Source of the DNA: Atriophallophorus winterbourni
Lineage: Eukaryota > Platyhelminthes > Trematoda > Plagiorchiida > Microphallidae
Assembly (NCBI GenBank): GCA_013407085.1
Contig: JACCGJ010009902.1
Span: forward strand, 78,031-142,030
Length of the DNA stretch: 64,000 nt
Direction of reading: 5' to 3'
Below are positions 1 through 10,423 of the stretch, piece after piece. Position 1 is the stretch's first letter. The number at the start of each line of letters is the position of its first letter. The position numbers and the translations under genes were made by a program. Below the pieces are notes generated by a model. It worked only from the letters and a program-made list of their open reading frames with translations, was not told the origin of the DNA and ran no database searches.

Positions 1-37
1 CCTTGAACTCCTAAAATAGTCGCAGGAAACACTCGAA

Positions 38-1292
38 ATGCAGCACAAACTGAAATTGCTTGAGGCGGTACAGGAGGTTGAGATGGCTGGGATTGCTGCT
101 TCTGCATCCGACGATGCAGATTCACACTTGCAAGATATTGATACCGATCGAAAGGTTGCAAGTTATCTTGCGCATTGTGGGAATCGAAAGGCAGAAGTAG
201 CTGACTACCCTCGTTCGGAGGTAGAAGATTTTGTTCCTAATAAAAAGCCCGGTAGTTTACCAAAATGTGACCTTCCGAAGATAGAATTGTTGTCTTTTGA
301 TGGTTCAGCCAGCACCTACTGGAAATGTTTTCGTCAGTTCGAGACCTATGTGGTGTCTATAACTCGTGATGACGGACAGAGGTTTCTATATTTGCTACAT
401 TATTGCCGAGCTATAGCAAAGGAAGCTATAGAAGAGTGTGTCATGCTGCCACCTGAACGTGCGTATAAGCGGGCGAGATCAATCCTGAAGGACCTCTTCG
501 GGCAACCGCATACAATAGCGAAATCCATGCTGGATGGACTGTTCAGTGAGTTTGAAGCAGCACCTTACAGTCCGCAACGATTGTCACACCTGGTGATAAA
601 AATGAGTAATTGCCAAATTGCTTTAGAGCAAATAAACTACACTGCGGACCTTAATTCATCGATGGTGCTTGAACGCTTGCTCCGCACACTTCCTCTGTAT
701 CTACAGCAGCAGTGAGCTGAAAACGTCGAGCAGCGTACCTGCGAAGGCCGAGAGCCAAATTTCTCGGATTTGATACGCTTTATAAATCTACGGGCGAAGG
801 TTGCTAACATCCGGTTCGGTCAATTAGCTGAGCAATATCGCAAGGGTAAGAACGCTTACACGAGTGAAACTGGTAATAAACCAGTCGTGAATAAAAAGAA
901 AATCTTTGCTCAGTGGCGTGCAGACGACACAGGGAAGATTGAAAATCCAGGATGCCCAACCTGTGGGGGTACTCATGGATTGGCATCTTGCAAAGACTTC
1001 ATAACCGCCGACTGCGAGACACGTTGGAAAAACGTGAAGCAGTGTCACCTGTGTTTCAAATGCCTGAAGGCTGGTCATGACAAGAAATTTTGTCGTGTCA
1101 CTAATTCATGTCAGGTCGTTGGCTGTAAGGCTTCTCACCACACTGCTGCATTGGAAACCTAAGGTCCAGTCTCACGTTGAAAGCAAAACAGTCAGCATGA
1201 CGAACTGTGGGCAAGTTGTCTCTATGTGGGTATTACCTGTTCGCTTGGTAGGACCTGGAGGATTTAATAAATCGTATGATAATAAATCGTAG
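38..1292 (+). pseudogene. BEL/Pao retrotransposon Gag remnant with start of protease
   Basis: The frame 38-715 encodes a segment of the Gag domain typical of BEL/Pao elements (DUF1759-like), with the hallmark LPKIELLSFDG followed by a W-containing core and the YLLHYCRA..A region. A TGA at 713-715 interrupts it, and the same frame continues to 1162 with a Cys/His cluster: CPTCGGTH, then LCFKCLKAGH, then GCKASHH. That is the usual BEL/Pao nucleocapsid pattern. The next frame, to about 1292, reads VLPVRLVGPGG, which resembles the strand just before the aspartic protease active site, and then homology ends. No DTG/DSG motif, RT or LTR is visible, so this is a truncated and inactive copy. Upstream extent is cut by the window edge. 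Confidence 0.85.
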
Positions 1293-1695
1293 TGTATTTA
1301 TTTAATCAAATCAAGAAGCTTTTCAAAATACTAATGCATTATTTTGTTAATGCGTTTCAACATTTGATCTGAACTGGTAGAGAACCAGTAGAAGTCTCTT
1401 TTTTGTCAAAAATCAATTTCGACACCTCATATATCTGATCATGTTTTTCACTTCACTAGGGCTCTGAATACAGCAATTTGTTATCTCGGTTTACTGATCG
1501 ATACCACTTTCTTTACGTTCATTGCTTGATTCAGATGAATCAGTTTTTGTCAAAACATAAAAGTAGTAGTTCGAAAGTTCAATCTACAGATGGTGACTCG
1601 ATAGAATTAACACAAAATAATGCAAAGAAACTTGAGTGCAATCGGTTAGAGTAGATTTTCGGTAACGTTTCACTGCTGACACAGAAGATTTGTCC
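1293..1695. other. AT-rich stretch without recognised feature
   Basis: No open frame with recognisable homology and no repeat shared with the rest of the window was seen here. It lies between the BEL remnant and a tandem repeat. Confidence 0.5.
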
Positions 1696-1945
1696 GACCA
1701 AGGGTGTTAGTCAGGACAGAAAACATGATTAAGTAGTAGTCAACCCACCACCACTTATATGACCTTACCGATAAAAAGCCTATATTACGCCTACAGTGTG
1801 TCACGTCTAATGGGAATGACCAGGGTGATAGTCAGGACAGAAAACATGATGAAGTAGTAGTCAACCCACCATTACTTATATTACCTTACGGATAAAAAGC
1901 CTATATTACGCCTACAGTGTGTCACGTTTCGTAGGGATGACCAGG
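1696..1945. repeat. 121-bp tandem repeat, about two copies
   Basis: Two near-identical units of 121-122 bp follow each other. The anchor TCAGGACAGAAAACATGAT recurs 121 bp later, and a third partial unit begins with TGACCAGGAT near 1938. Differences are scattered point changes. No coding potential is evident. Confidence 0.85.
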
Positions 1946-2059
1946 ATCGGTGCCATTCCTAATATTTTAGGATTTATTTTTCACGGTTCTATTACAGTCA
2001 AACATTCGTTGCATGCCATCGATGTTATGTTGTCCTTGATGATTATCTCTGGCAGCTTA

Positions 2060-2225
2060 TCAGGTTAAAGTTGTCATCGCATTAACATCATCCCTGATGG
2101 TAAACAGCCTGAAATCGCTAGTGGTGTGTAAGAGATGGGGATGTGAGCACCACAATACATTGGTCTCTCATATGCGCCTCTAGCGCTTGGCCAGGAATCA
2201 TTTTGTTGAACATCGTGGTTGATAA
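2060..2225 (-). repeat. REP2 dispersed repeat copy
   Basis: Read on the minus strand, this segment carries the blocks CCTGGCCAAGCGCTAGAGGC, GACCAATGTATTGTGGTG and CTTACACACCA. They also occur, diverged, at 46335-46970 and 54550-54870. It directly abuts the truncated RNase H region of the neighbouring gypsy remnant, so it marks the breakpoint of that element. Confidence 0.6.
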
Positions 2226-3487
2226 TGGGTACAGTTTTCCATTGCGACTATATTGCAAAGTTGCACCAATTGTTTCGTTAGACGCATCCATGTATACAAA
2301 TATTTTGATATCAGGATCTGAGGGTAAGTGGTTCAGCAACGTTGCCTCGCTAAGCGCATTTTTAATGCGTTCAAAATCAGTTTTTGCTGATTCCGTCATA
2401 TTTAACGAGCGTTTGTTGTTGCGGAGTAAATCGGTCAATGGTTAAACTAGCCCGGCACAGTGAGGAATGTATTGACGGTAGTAATTCACAATACCTAGGA
2501 AACGACGGAGTTGTCGCATTGATTCGGGTAATGGGTAGTTCTTTATGGCGGAACTCTTTTGCTTTAATGGCCTGATACCTTTAAAATCAACTTGATGTCC
2601 AAGAATTTCCAGTGATTTGATGCTAAATACGCATTTATCAGGGTTTACGACTATGCCTCACTTCGACAGTTGTAAAAGACGCGACTTAAATGTTCAGCGT
2701 GTTCAGTGGGCGATTTACTAGCGATGAGTACGTCATCGATGTAGACGAAGACGAGATCGAAACCAATGAAAACCTAATCCATGAACCGCTTAAATGTCTG
2801 TGCTGCGTTGCGCAGACCGAATGGCATTTGAAAAAATTCGAAAAGTCCGAAAGGTGTGGTTATGGCTGTTTTGGGAACGTCTTCCGGTTCCACTGGTATC
2901 TGGTTATAAGCACGCACCAAGTCAAGCTTGGAAAGGATGGTCTTTCCTTTAAGTGTCAAGACAAAGTCGTGAATTTGTGATATAGGATACCTATCTGAGA
3001 CAGTAGTTTTGTTCAGTGCTCTATAATCCCCACAAGGGCGCCAACCATCATGTTGCTTCTTTTTGACTATATGGAGAGGTGAGGGCCATGATGATTTTGA
3101 TGGACGTATGATGCCCAATTCCATCATATGCTCGAACTCTCGTTTAGCAATGACCAATTTGTCTGGAGCTAACCGTCTTTGTCGACTGAACACTGGGGGA
3201 CCGCGTGTTTCGATATGGTGTCCAACGTCGTGCTTAACCGCATGATTCGATGTGTTTGGGCGGAAAACTTCTAAAAACTCAGACAATAAGCTGCTATATT
3301 GTTCTGGAATATTCGGTGGTAATAGGCGGATAGTCTGTATCGCAGAACGGCATGGTTTTCCTAGCGTTTTTACCTGTGTCAGGTTGTCGATAAGTTTACG
3401 GACTTCAAATCGACGGACAAGTTGAAGTGTGCAAGGAAATCTGCACCTAATATAGCGCTTCTTGCGTCTGCAACGGTAAAGAACCAA
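2226..3487 (-). pseudogene. Ty3/gypsy (CsRn1-like) pol remnant: RT and start of RNase H
   Basis: The frame 3487-2774 contains the N-terminal RT region: RRLAPDKL, a [15 protein letters not shown] block, [13 protein letters not shown] and [10 protein letters not shown], as in gypsy-type polymerases. An in-frame TAG follows near 2780, after which the catalytic block VYIDDVLIAS is still readable. Frames then shift around 2680 and again near 2440. The piece 2438-2226 contains the RNase H entry FVYMDASNETIGATL. The element stops there and joins REP2, so the rest of RNase H and the integrase are absent. This copy cannot encode an active enzyme. Confidence 0.88.
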
Positions 3488-3712
3488 CGGAAATCACGTC
3501 GGAAGCCTAGGTTTGAAGTTAGTGAATGTTGGCCGAATGTTAATATCTGCGTACCGTTTGCGCCTGTAATGTCAATGAAGTTTTGTTCTTGCGTTCCTGT
3601 GATGTGAGCGGGATTACACTCATCTCAGCACCCGTATCAATAATAAAACGAAATTAATTCGAACAATCAGTGACATAAAATAGGCGACTAATGTTTTTGC
3701 AAGGTGAAGTCT
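3488..3712 (-). pseudogene. Aspartic protease segment of the same gypsy remnant
   Basis: On the minus strand around 3650-3608 one frame reads RFIIDTGAEMSVI, containing the retroviral-type aspartic protease triad DTG. A stop lies just before it, and frameshifts separate it from both Gag and RT. It has the expected position between the Gag knuckle and the RT, which supports its assignment to the neighbouring element. Confidence 0.75.
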
Positions 3713-4546
3713 TCACCGTTGTTGCCTGGCCTTGAAGTTTTTCTGTAGTTTGTAAAGTTTACAGAATGACAAGCACTTTCTAGCCTTTGAGCCGAATCGG
3801 CGGTGATAATGAGATAGACTGTGTTCGCGTTTGTAGCGGTCTTGAGATGAACTTCTGTTTGAAGTGCGCGTTCGACTGTGGCTAAGTCTTGATGGTCGAT
3901 CGTTGAATATCCTCGTTAGGGCTGAAATCTGTGAGCTCAATGTAGCGACTTATCGCTTAAGCTTCTGTACTTCAGTTTCCACACCGGGCTTCAATGTGAC
4001 TTCTTGTAGGGTATATGGTGACTTGGTTCTGTACACTGAATGAACTTGGTCTGTGGTTCCTGCTAGTTTCTGTAGAGGTATATCTTTCTCGAGAACCGAA
4101 AGAGATTTTCTCAAATCTACAGGTAAGTTTTGAAACCATAGTTCACGTAAAACCGACTCATTCAGGGGTTGTTTCCCTTGAACGTGCATCATATGTCGTA
4201 AGAGCTGAGAAGGGGTTTTTTCAACAATCTCTATTCCTGCTAACAATGTACGCGAATTTTGCTCATCTGATGCGGCTGTTCTGTTGATCAACGCATTTTT
4301 CAGTGTGGTATACGGGTCGGATTTGGGTTTTTCATAAATAATATCGGCGACTTCTGAAGCGGCCTCGGCGGGTAAGTGAGCAACAACACAGTTGTATATA
4401 CCTTCCTGTTTAGTTATGCGTCTAAATTCGAAAATTGCTTCAGCTTGAGCGAACTATAGACGAGGATTGTGCGTACCGAAAGGTGGAAGTGTAAAATTGA
4501 AAATCTCAGAGTGGTGGGCGGTGTCGCTGAAGTTATCAGAACTCAT
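3713..4546 (-). pseudogene. CsRn1-like Gag remnant
   Basis: Reading starts at an ATG at 4546-4544 and stays in one frame to 3713, with stops at 4456-4454 (TAG) and 3952-3950 (TAA). The protein matches the Gag at 5794 in layout: an F/I-rich N-terminus, RRITKQE, TPSQLLRHM and a LW..NLP block. It ends in a HYHRRFG..ARKC..FC knuckle. In the other copy that knuckle is C-x2-H-x9-C-x3-C, and here the first Cys is replaced by Ser. The CHCC type is characteristic of the CsRn1 clade (established knowledge). Dead copy. Confidence 0.85.
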
Positions 4547-4559
4547 TGCAAAGAATTAC

Positions 4560-5050
4560 AGACTGAAAATATCAAAATGTGGAGCGAATGTGCGAAACAT
4601 GTTCGGGCTCACCATAAATATGTAGTGGACCAGTCAAGCTAGTATAAAAACACGCAGTACGAAGATAAGCTATCTGACTCACGAACAGTTCTTTCGATCC
4701 ACGTACATGTAATCCGCAATCCTCCTTTGGTAATTCCTTGTTGTTCTCGTGATGACTTCAATATTTCAACTCGAAATATTACGTTCCGAGGGAAAATTCC
4801 CAAAAACCTAGATCGACCAAGAATGAGGGTAACGCGCACAACAGAAGTGTATATTATTAATGTAAGGTTAACAACGACAATTTTGAATAACAGAATTATT
4901 GGTTCCTATCAATTGATTATTGTTTGAACAGTCGCCACAATCCCACTAGGTACATCATGGGACAAAATATGGCAGAAAAATTGTTAGGTAAAAATAGATT
5001 TGTACAGTCTCGACACTGTCTAAATGCCACAAAATTCCATTGATGGTGCA
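4560..5050. other. Anonymous spacer before LTR-w1
   Basis: No coding region or shared repeat was recognised. It may include the 5' untranslated part or LTR of the minus-strand gypsy remnant, but no matching second LTR is present in the window. It ends with the target duplication GGCT at 5051-5054. Confidence 0.4.
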
Positions 5051-5054
5051 GGCT

Positions 5055-5607
5055 TGTAGCAACTTGTAATTCCATTTTCCTTTTAATTGTACTTTTGTTT
5101 CCATCGATGCTTACTTTAATCAGCAATTTGTACATACTTATCTTTGTACCGTTTTCATCCAATAACTTAGAAATTATCGTTTTGTTACGATAATCGATAT
5201 TGCCATATCGATATATCGATTTCTTCTTGTCCTATTCTTTCATAGACTATTGATCTTCTGTTTCGTTAAATGAGTTGTCGTTACTCATCCTTTGTATTGC
5301 ATTCTGTAAATACTGATTAATTAACAATATACTTTCGTCCGTGCGCGCTCGTCTTCTGATTGGTTCGCTGGTGTATTGCTGCGTGTTTGTGAATCACGAC
5401 GGTTAATGGCAAAATTGACGTGACGTCGCATCTTTGGGCTTCGCTAATTATATTGCCGATCAACGCGACGCATCGGAGTTCGGAGCTGGAATATTTTTGT
5501 GTGTGGATATTTGTATTGGACATTGAATTTTCACTCTCCGTGAGTTCGTTCCTTTGTCCATTTGACTATAACATTTTCCTCTTTTACTTTTGCAATTATC
5601 CACTACA
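5055..5607 (+). repeat. 5' LTR of LTR-w1
   Basis: About 553 bp, TG...CA ended. It aligns along its whole length with the 3' copy at 7801-8185, except for roughly 165 extra bases around 5190-5355, which the 3' LTR lacks. Scattered substitutions show that the two LTRs have diverged since insertion. Confidence 0.9.
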
Positions 5608-5746
5608 TAATTGGTGAGCCCGTTGTTATATCGCACTTCCGATCGATGGTGATTGATGGTTGATTGATAGGTCGTTTGCCATCTATACAACACCCGTCCA
5701 CTACATAATTGGTGAGCCCGACAACAATATAATTGGTGAGCCCGCC
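5608..5746 (+). other. Primer-binding region, triplicated TGGTGAGCCCG motif
   Basis: AATTGGTGAGCCCG occurs three times, immediately after the 5' LTR (about 5609), near 5707 and near 5733. The first two copies are preceded by CCACTACAT, so the LTR end together with the primer site is duplicated. TGGTGAGCCCG differs by one base from TGGTGACCCCG, the site complementary to the 3' end of tRNA-Trp that is used by CsRn1-type elements. The tRNA assignment is an inference. Confidence 0.65.
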
Positions 5747-5793
5747 TTCCAGTTTTTGCTGAGAACTCCCGTTATTTATTCAATTTTTCAACA

Positions 5794-6378
5794 ATGTCGT
5801 TTGAACACACCGAATCACAAGTGAACGTTATCGGCTGTAACACGCCAGCATTTGACCCTACAAACCCGCGTGTCTGGTTCATCCAAATTGATGGTATGTT
5901 TCGTTTCAAACGAATCACGAAACAAGAGGTCATGTTTTCTTTCGTACAATCACAGTTACCGTCCTACATCGCGACAGAAGTATTAGACGTTCTTGAGCCC
6001 ATGCCCTCCATTTCGCCTTATGACACACTAAAGGCTGCGGTCCTCAAGCGTACTATGGCTTTTGATGAAGCCAAGCTAAAGCAGCTGCTGGCTGGTGTAG
6101 AACTCGGTGACACAACCCCTTCACAGCTGTTACGTCACATGCGTTCCCTCGTGGGTAACACAAAGTTAGACTTTTCCGTCCTACAACAACTTTGGTTGAA
6201 TTGCCTGCCATCCAGCACCACCGCCATCCTTGCCGTGTCTGTTGACAAAGCTTGTCTTGACACATTGGCTGAACTAGCAGATAAAATCCACGACCACATC
6301 GACAGAACCAACATTAATCACGTTTCAGTAAAGAGTAACCTCTCAAAGTTGGAAGCTACCGTGGCCAAGCTGACTAAG
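5794..6378 (+). CDS. LTR-w1 Gag, 5' exon or N-terminal part
   Basis: An ATG-initiated frame encodes a Gag matrix/capsid-like region with RFKRITKQE, a PSQLLRHM block and LQQLWLNCLP, collinear with the minus-strand copy at 3950-4546. The unspliced frame stops at 6394-6396, eighteen bases after a strong splice donor, AAG|GTACGT. If the 71-bp segment 6379-6449 is removed, the frame continues without a stop into the knuckle and protease. N-terminal Gag should form the particle core. Confidence 0.8.
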
Positions 6379-6449
6379 GTACGTGTAAAGCAATAGCTTT
6401 TTATCGCCATAAAATCCTGATTCTTGATTCTTGATTCTCATCCTTACAG
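6379..6449 (+). other. Putative 71-bp spliceosomal intron inside gag
   Basis: It begins GTACGTG after AAG and ends with a pyrimidine-rich tract and CCTTACAG. Upstream phase is 0 and the downstream codon phase matches exactly, joining LTK to HTISNMERP. The segment contains the in-frame stop that otherwise ends Gag. The alternative is a small insertion or decay event that mimics splice sites. Confidence 0.5.
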
Positions 6450-7325
6450 CACACCATTTCCAACATGGAACGGCCCAAAACGTCTAAATTTAGACCCCAG
6501 AGTCCACCTGGAAATAGAAGCCATTCTCGCACTTGTGATACTAACTGGTTCTGTTATTACCATCGTCGGTTCGGAAACGCTGCCCGCAATTGTCGCCCTG
6601 GTTGTAAACATCCAAACGCTGACGGACACAGTGTCGAAAAACCACGTAGCCAGTCAGTTATGGCGACGACCGCTCACGGCAAACTCTCTAGTCGCCTGTT
6701 GCACTTCTGCCTTGCATCTACTAAGCTCAACTTTCTCGTAGACACCGGCGCCGAGATTAGCGTTATAACGCGAGGTTACGAAAAACGCGACCTCCGTCCT
6801 TCAAGAATCATATTGCAAGCGGCTAACGATTCGAAAATCTCGACTTACGTTGAGAAACTTTCAAAACTCGATCTCGGACTAAGACGTGCCATCCCTTCCG
6901 TCTTCTTGATAGCCGATGTTCAGAAACCTATCATCGGTATCGATTTCCTGACGAAATACGGTCTCGTAGTCGATCTCCAACACCGACGACTACACGACAA
7001 TACCACGTCACTCAACGTGCCCGGGAAAATTTGTTCCATCGCCTCACCTTGTCTGCGAATTTTTGTCCCGAATAATGCCACTCCCAGCGATACCTTGCGC
7101 GAATTCCCAAACATAACATGCCTCGCATCATACACAGAGCGACCCACCCATGATGTTCGACATCACATCGTCACTAAATGGCCTCCAAATTTTGCTAAAG
7201 ATCGCAGGCTACCTCCTAAAAAGCTGGAAGAAGAAAAACGCGAATTTGGCATTACACTGATACAGACTGGCAAAAGGGTACTTGACACTTGCACTACTGG
7301 CGAAGATGAACCAGCATCTGACTGA
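6450..7325 (+). CDS. LTR-w1 Gag knuckle, protease and truncated RT start
   Basis: The frame opens with a basic stretch and the knuckle CYYHRRFGNAARNCRPGC, a C-x2-H-x9-C-x3-C zinc motif of the CsRn1 type. The aspartic protease follows (NFLVDTGAEISVI, then FLIADVQKPIIGIDFLTKYG). After HDVRHHIVTKWPP and RRLPPKKLEEEKREF, the lead-in to RT, homology ends and a short odd tail reaches a TGA at 7323-7325. The deletion junction is close to the EKREF motif. Protease active-site Asp-Thr-Gly is intact. Confidence 0.82.
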   Translation, partial: HTISNMERPKTSKFRPQSPPGNRSHSRTCDTNWFCYYHRRFGNAARNCRPGCKHPNADGHSVEKPRSQSVMATTAHGKLSSRLLHFCLASTKLNFLVDTGAEISVITRGYEKRDLRPSRIILQAANDSKISTYVEKLSKLDLGLRRAIPSVFLIADVQKPIIGIDFLTKYGLVVDLQHRRLHDNTTSLNVPGKICSIASPCLRIFVPNNATPSDTLREFPNITCLASYTERPTHDVRHHIVTKWPPNFAKDRRLPPKKLEEEKREFGITLIQTGKRVLDTCTTGEDEPASD

Positions 7326-7752
7326 TCGAGACTAAAACAACACATCCAGTCTAGCAAACCCGTACCCACACGCGTAGCTAACCGCCCATCTTTCATCCAC
7401 AACGACCTTAAAACTTGCCCACATGTCTTCGTACGAGTTGATGCTGTCAGAAAGCCTTTACAAACTCCGTACGAAGGGCCATCTAAAGTAATGGAACGTG
7501 AAGAGAAATATTTCGTTCTGCTACGCAACGGTATCAAAGACAATGTTAGCATCAATCTCTTATAACCTGCATGCATCGAGGAAAAACCATCACAAGTAGC
7601 TACTCCTTCGACCCCACCTACACAACCTATGACGACCAGTGACGTTATATCCAATCGACCCTCACCCATTCTGTCTACTCCTTCATCTCGTCAAACACGT
7701 ACCGCCCACAGAGTGGGGTTCTCCGCAAGACTGGTTGAGTACATACCATAAA
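7326..7752 (+). pseudogene. Integrase C-terminal domain remnant of LTR-w1
   Basis: Continuing in the same frame past the TGA, the sequence reads PTRVANRPSF, DLKTCPHVFVRVDAVRKP, PYEGPSKVMEREEKYF and NVSINLL. This is the GPY/F-type DNA-binding tail of gypsy integrases. A TAA at about 7563 replaces the expected Lys codon after INLL. A Ser/Thr/Pro-rich end follows (TPPTQPMTT, HRVGFSARLVEYIP). The zinc finger and DDE core that should precede it are missing. Confidence 0.8.
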
Positions 7753-7800
7753 CGGTGCATCGCGCGTTCATCCGTCGACTTAGGCTCTAGGAGGGAGTTC

Positions 7801-8185
7801 TGTAGCAACTTGTAATTCCACTTTCCTTTTAATTGTATTTTCGTTTCCATTGATGTTTACTTTAATCACCAATTTGTACATACTTATCTTTGTACAATTT
7901 TCATCTATTAACTTAGAAATTATCGTTTTGTTCCGATAATCGCTGGTGCTGTATTGCTGCGTGTTCGTTAATCACGACGGTTAACGGCAAAATTGAGGTG
8001 ACGCCGCATCTTTCAGCTACGCCAATTATATTGCGATCAACGCGACGCACCGGAGTTCGGAGCTGGAATATTTTTGTGTGTGTATATTTGTATTGGAAAT
8101 TAAATTTTCATTCTCCGTGATTTTGTTCCTTTGTCCATTTTTACCATAACATTTTCCTGGTATACTTTTGCACTTATCAACTACA
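7801..8185 (+). repeat. 3' LTR of LTR-w1
   Basis: About 385 bp. It starts TGTAGCAACT and ends TCAACTACA, is collinear with 5055-5607 but lacks about 165 bases of the central region. It is followed by GGCT, matching the bases before the 5' LTR. Confidence 0.9.
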
Positions 8186-8311
8186 GGCTAAACACGAATG
8201 AGGCCCGCTATTAGGCCTTGGAAACTAAAACATTTCTCTCTTTGCTTTTTCGACCCACCGCTCAAGCTATCCTACGGTTTGTACAAGCTCTTAGTTTTTT
8301 ATACCGTAATA

Positions 8312-8560
8312 AACTATTGAACTATTGAACTGTTGACCTATTGAACTATTGAACTATTGAACTTGAACTTGAACTTCAACCCGGATAATCTCTCGGCTTC
8401 GCGATCGGTGAAGATTTCAAATAGACAAAAAGAATAAACGTTTTGGCAGTGGTGGGTGCTTCTCTGCAGCTTTCCACCGAAAGAAATTCTGGACGCTCGA
8501 TTGGCTTGTTAGCCACATACTCTCCAGTGCAAACTGAACTGAACTGAACTGAACTCGACC
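8312..8560 (+). repeat. REP4 with short tandem tails
   Basis: 8312-8378 is an imperfect array of ACTATTGA and ACTTGA units. About 8475-8556 carries GAAATTCTGG, GATTGGCTTGTTAGCCAC and then a (CTGAA)n run. The second half is shared, diverged, with 20840-20930, where it ends in ACTTGAACTTGAA. A conserved body with a variable pentamer/hexamer tail suggests a small retroposon. Confidence 0.5.
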
Positions 8561-9258
8561 TAGAGTGCGTGGCGCATACAATGATTTATTTATGACACCC
8601 TCTCGGTTGTTTATTTCTTTGCTTTGTGCTAGTTCCTTGATTCGTAGCCAATAAATGTTTCCTTCTTCTTAAGCTAATTCTCATTTACGCAGTCGTATTC
8701 TCAAATATTGATCTAAAGTGAGCGCTAGAAGTGACGGAAACGCTACGGCTCAAAATGGGTGTAATGTCAGTGTCATTTACAGTCTGCTCAGTGTGCCGAA
8801 TCAGCAAACAAGTATCACTGGAAATTATTCAAACTGTTTACGGAAACGAGCAAACTTCGGGCCACAGTGCAACATTGGTTTTTCGTGCACCGGCAATCAA
8901 TATCTTATATTTCGCTAGCGCGCGACGACGACCACTACAATTGATATCGGCGTGGGTTTCGACATTCTTTATCTTGACTTTTCAGAAAACTTCATCCGTG
9001 TTGACCTAAATAGTCTTATCTATCATCTTCTCTTATGGTTACGGTTTTTTTTGAAGTCCAAAGCGGACACCATTTCGATAATACCCTACCTTTGGGCGGT
9101 ACGTTCAACTTGGTTGTATTTCCCACGCTCTTCCACATAATCTATTTCCAAATCGCTGTTATCTGATTTTGCTGTAAATTGGTAATCAATTTATCGCATT
9201 ATATACACATCGTAACTAGAATCAACATATTCTATTAGGTTTTTGAAAATTTTTATAT
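8561..9258. other. Anonymous stretch upstream of CR1-w1 ORF1
   Basis: Short frames only and no recognised domains. It may include the 5' untranslated region of the LINE that follows, but its 5' boundary cannot be placed. Confidence 0.4.
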
Positions 9259-10421
9259 ATGTTTATTGTTATTCAATTTTTTTTAAATCGAACTAGGCCT
9301 AAAGTTTCATATCCCTGCATTTCAATCGAATATGGTAAGAAAGTAGTTAAAAGCATAGCTTGTGATGTGTGCCAGAGATGGGCCCATCCAAAATGCTCTG
9401 GTATTCTTGCCAAGCATTACGAAACGTATTGTAAAAATAGTTTCATGGAATGGGTATGCGGGAAGTGTAAGGAAGACGCAAGGGAAGTATTCCTGAGGAC
9501 CTCTGCCAGTAGTTTGAACAATGTTGTAGCAGAAAGTACGAATTCTCCGTTGTCCTGCGCCGAAGTCGTAAGAAAAAAACCACATCAACAAAACCCGGCC
9601 CTGTTCGCAGTACCATCGGTAAGAATCGAAAAGCAGCACAGGGGGGTAAAAAGAACCCTAAAAAGAAAACCGTCGATAACGATAAATGTCCGGTAAAATC
9701 ACAGCAAGCTAACTACGTTGCTTTAGAAAGGCAAATAAATGCCTTGACTGAGCAAGTTAGTAAGCTTGCTGCACCCCATAAAATGGCGGAAACGAGGTCA
9801 TCTCGTACTCTGCTCATCCTAAATAAGGAAGATCCGCTGATTCGCGAAAGCAAATCCCGGCGCCAAATGGACCGTTCCAGGGTTCAAGACATTTTGCGCA
9901 TGGCAGGGCTAATTAACTGCCAGGTAAAAAGGGTCCATCGTGTAGGCCGGTGGAACCCAACTGTAAATAGCACTCGTCCGATCTTGGTAGAATTTATAAA
10001 CCAGAAGGACAGGGATACGCTTCTTTTAAAAAGTGCTTACCTTGAGTGTTACACAAATGAGCGTTTCAAAGTTGTCCGGGATACGGGGCCCCAACCACAT
10101 TTTCATGGAAAGCTTTCAAAAGCGCCAATGACTGACTTGAAAACTCTCATAAAAGGGGTCAACCTTAGCCACCATAAAATGTTTAAGTCATCTGCTGCAG
10201 TTGTCGTCGAAGATGTACTCCAAAATGGCCCGCCAGTAGAATACGAGCGCATGGAAAACTCGCTTTTCAGTAGACTTCTGAACGAGGAAAATCTATGTAC
10301 AACTGCCATTAGGCCGGTGCAAGCTCGTTCGCAAGAGCAGTCTAGCCACTTATCAACTTCTTCGGTTTCAAAAAACGGGATATCAGCGACGGAGCTCCAA
10401 CCCCGAGTAAAGGTAGATTAA
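9259..10421 (+). pseudogene. CR1-w1 ORF1: PHD-like finger and RRM-like region
   Basis: The N-terminal part has ACDVCQRWAHPKCSG followed by WVCGKC, a PHD-like Cys/His finger common in CR1 ORF1 proteins. The frame shifts by one base at an A7 run near 9574-9580. The second frame (in use to 10421) reads through a Lys-rich linker, a predicted coiled stretch (ERQINALTEQVSKL), LLILNKEDPLIRES, a VHRVGR motif and ILVEFINQKDRDTLL, which resemble the RRM-like domain of LINE ORF1. Presumed role is RNA binding and chaperoning. Confidence 0.75.
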
Positions 10422-10423
10422 AA

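Larger units (their letters stand above)
5055..8185 (+). mobile_element. LTR-w1, CsRn1-like LTR retrotransposon, internally deleted
   Basis: The element is bounded by direct LTRs beginning TGTAGCAACTTG and ending CTACA. The 4-bp duplication GGCT lies just outside both ends (5051-5054 and 8186-8189), as expected for Ty3/gypsy integration. Internal order is primer-binding region, Gag, CHCC knuckle, aspartic protease, the very start of RT, and then directly the integrase C-terminal domain. RT catalytic core, RNase H and the integrase DDE core are missing. It is therefore a deletion derivative that would depend on a related full element. A purine-rich AGGAGGGAG stretch lies just before the 3' LTR. 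Confidence 0.9.
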
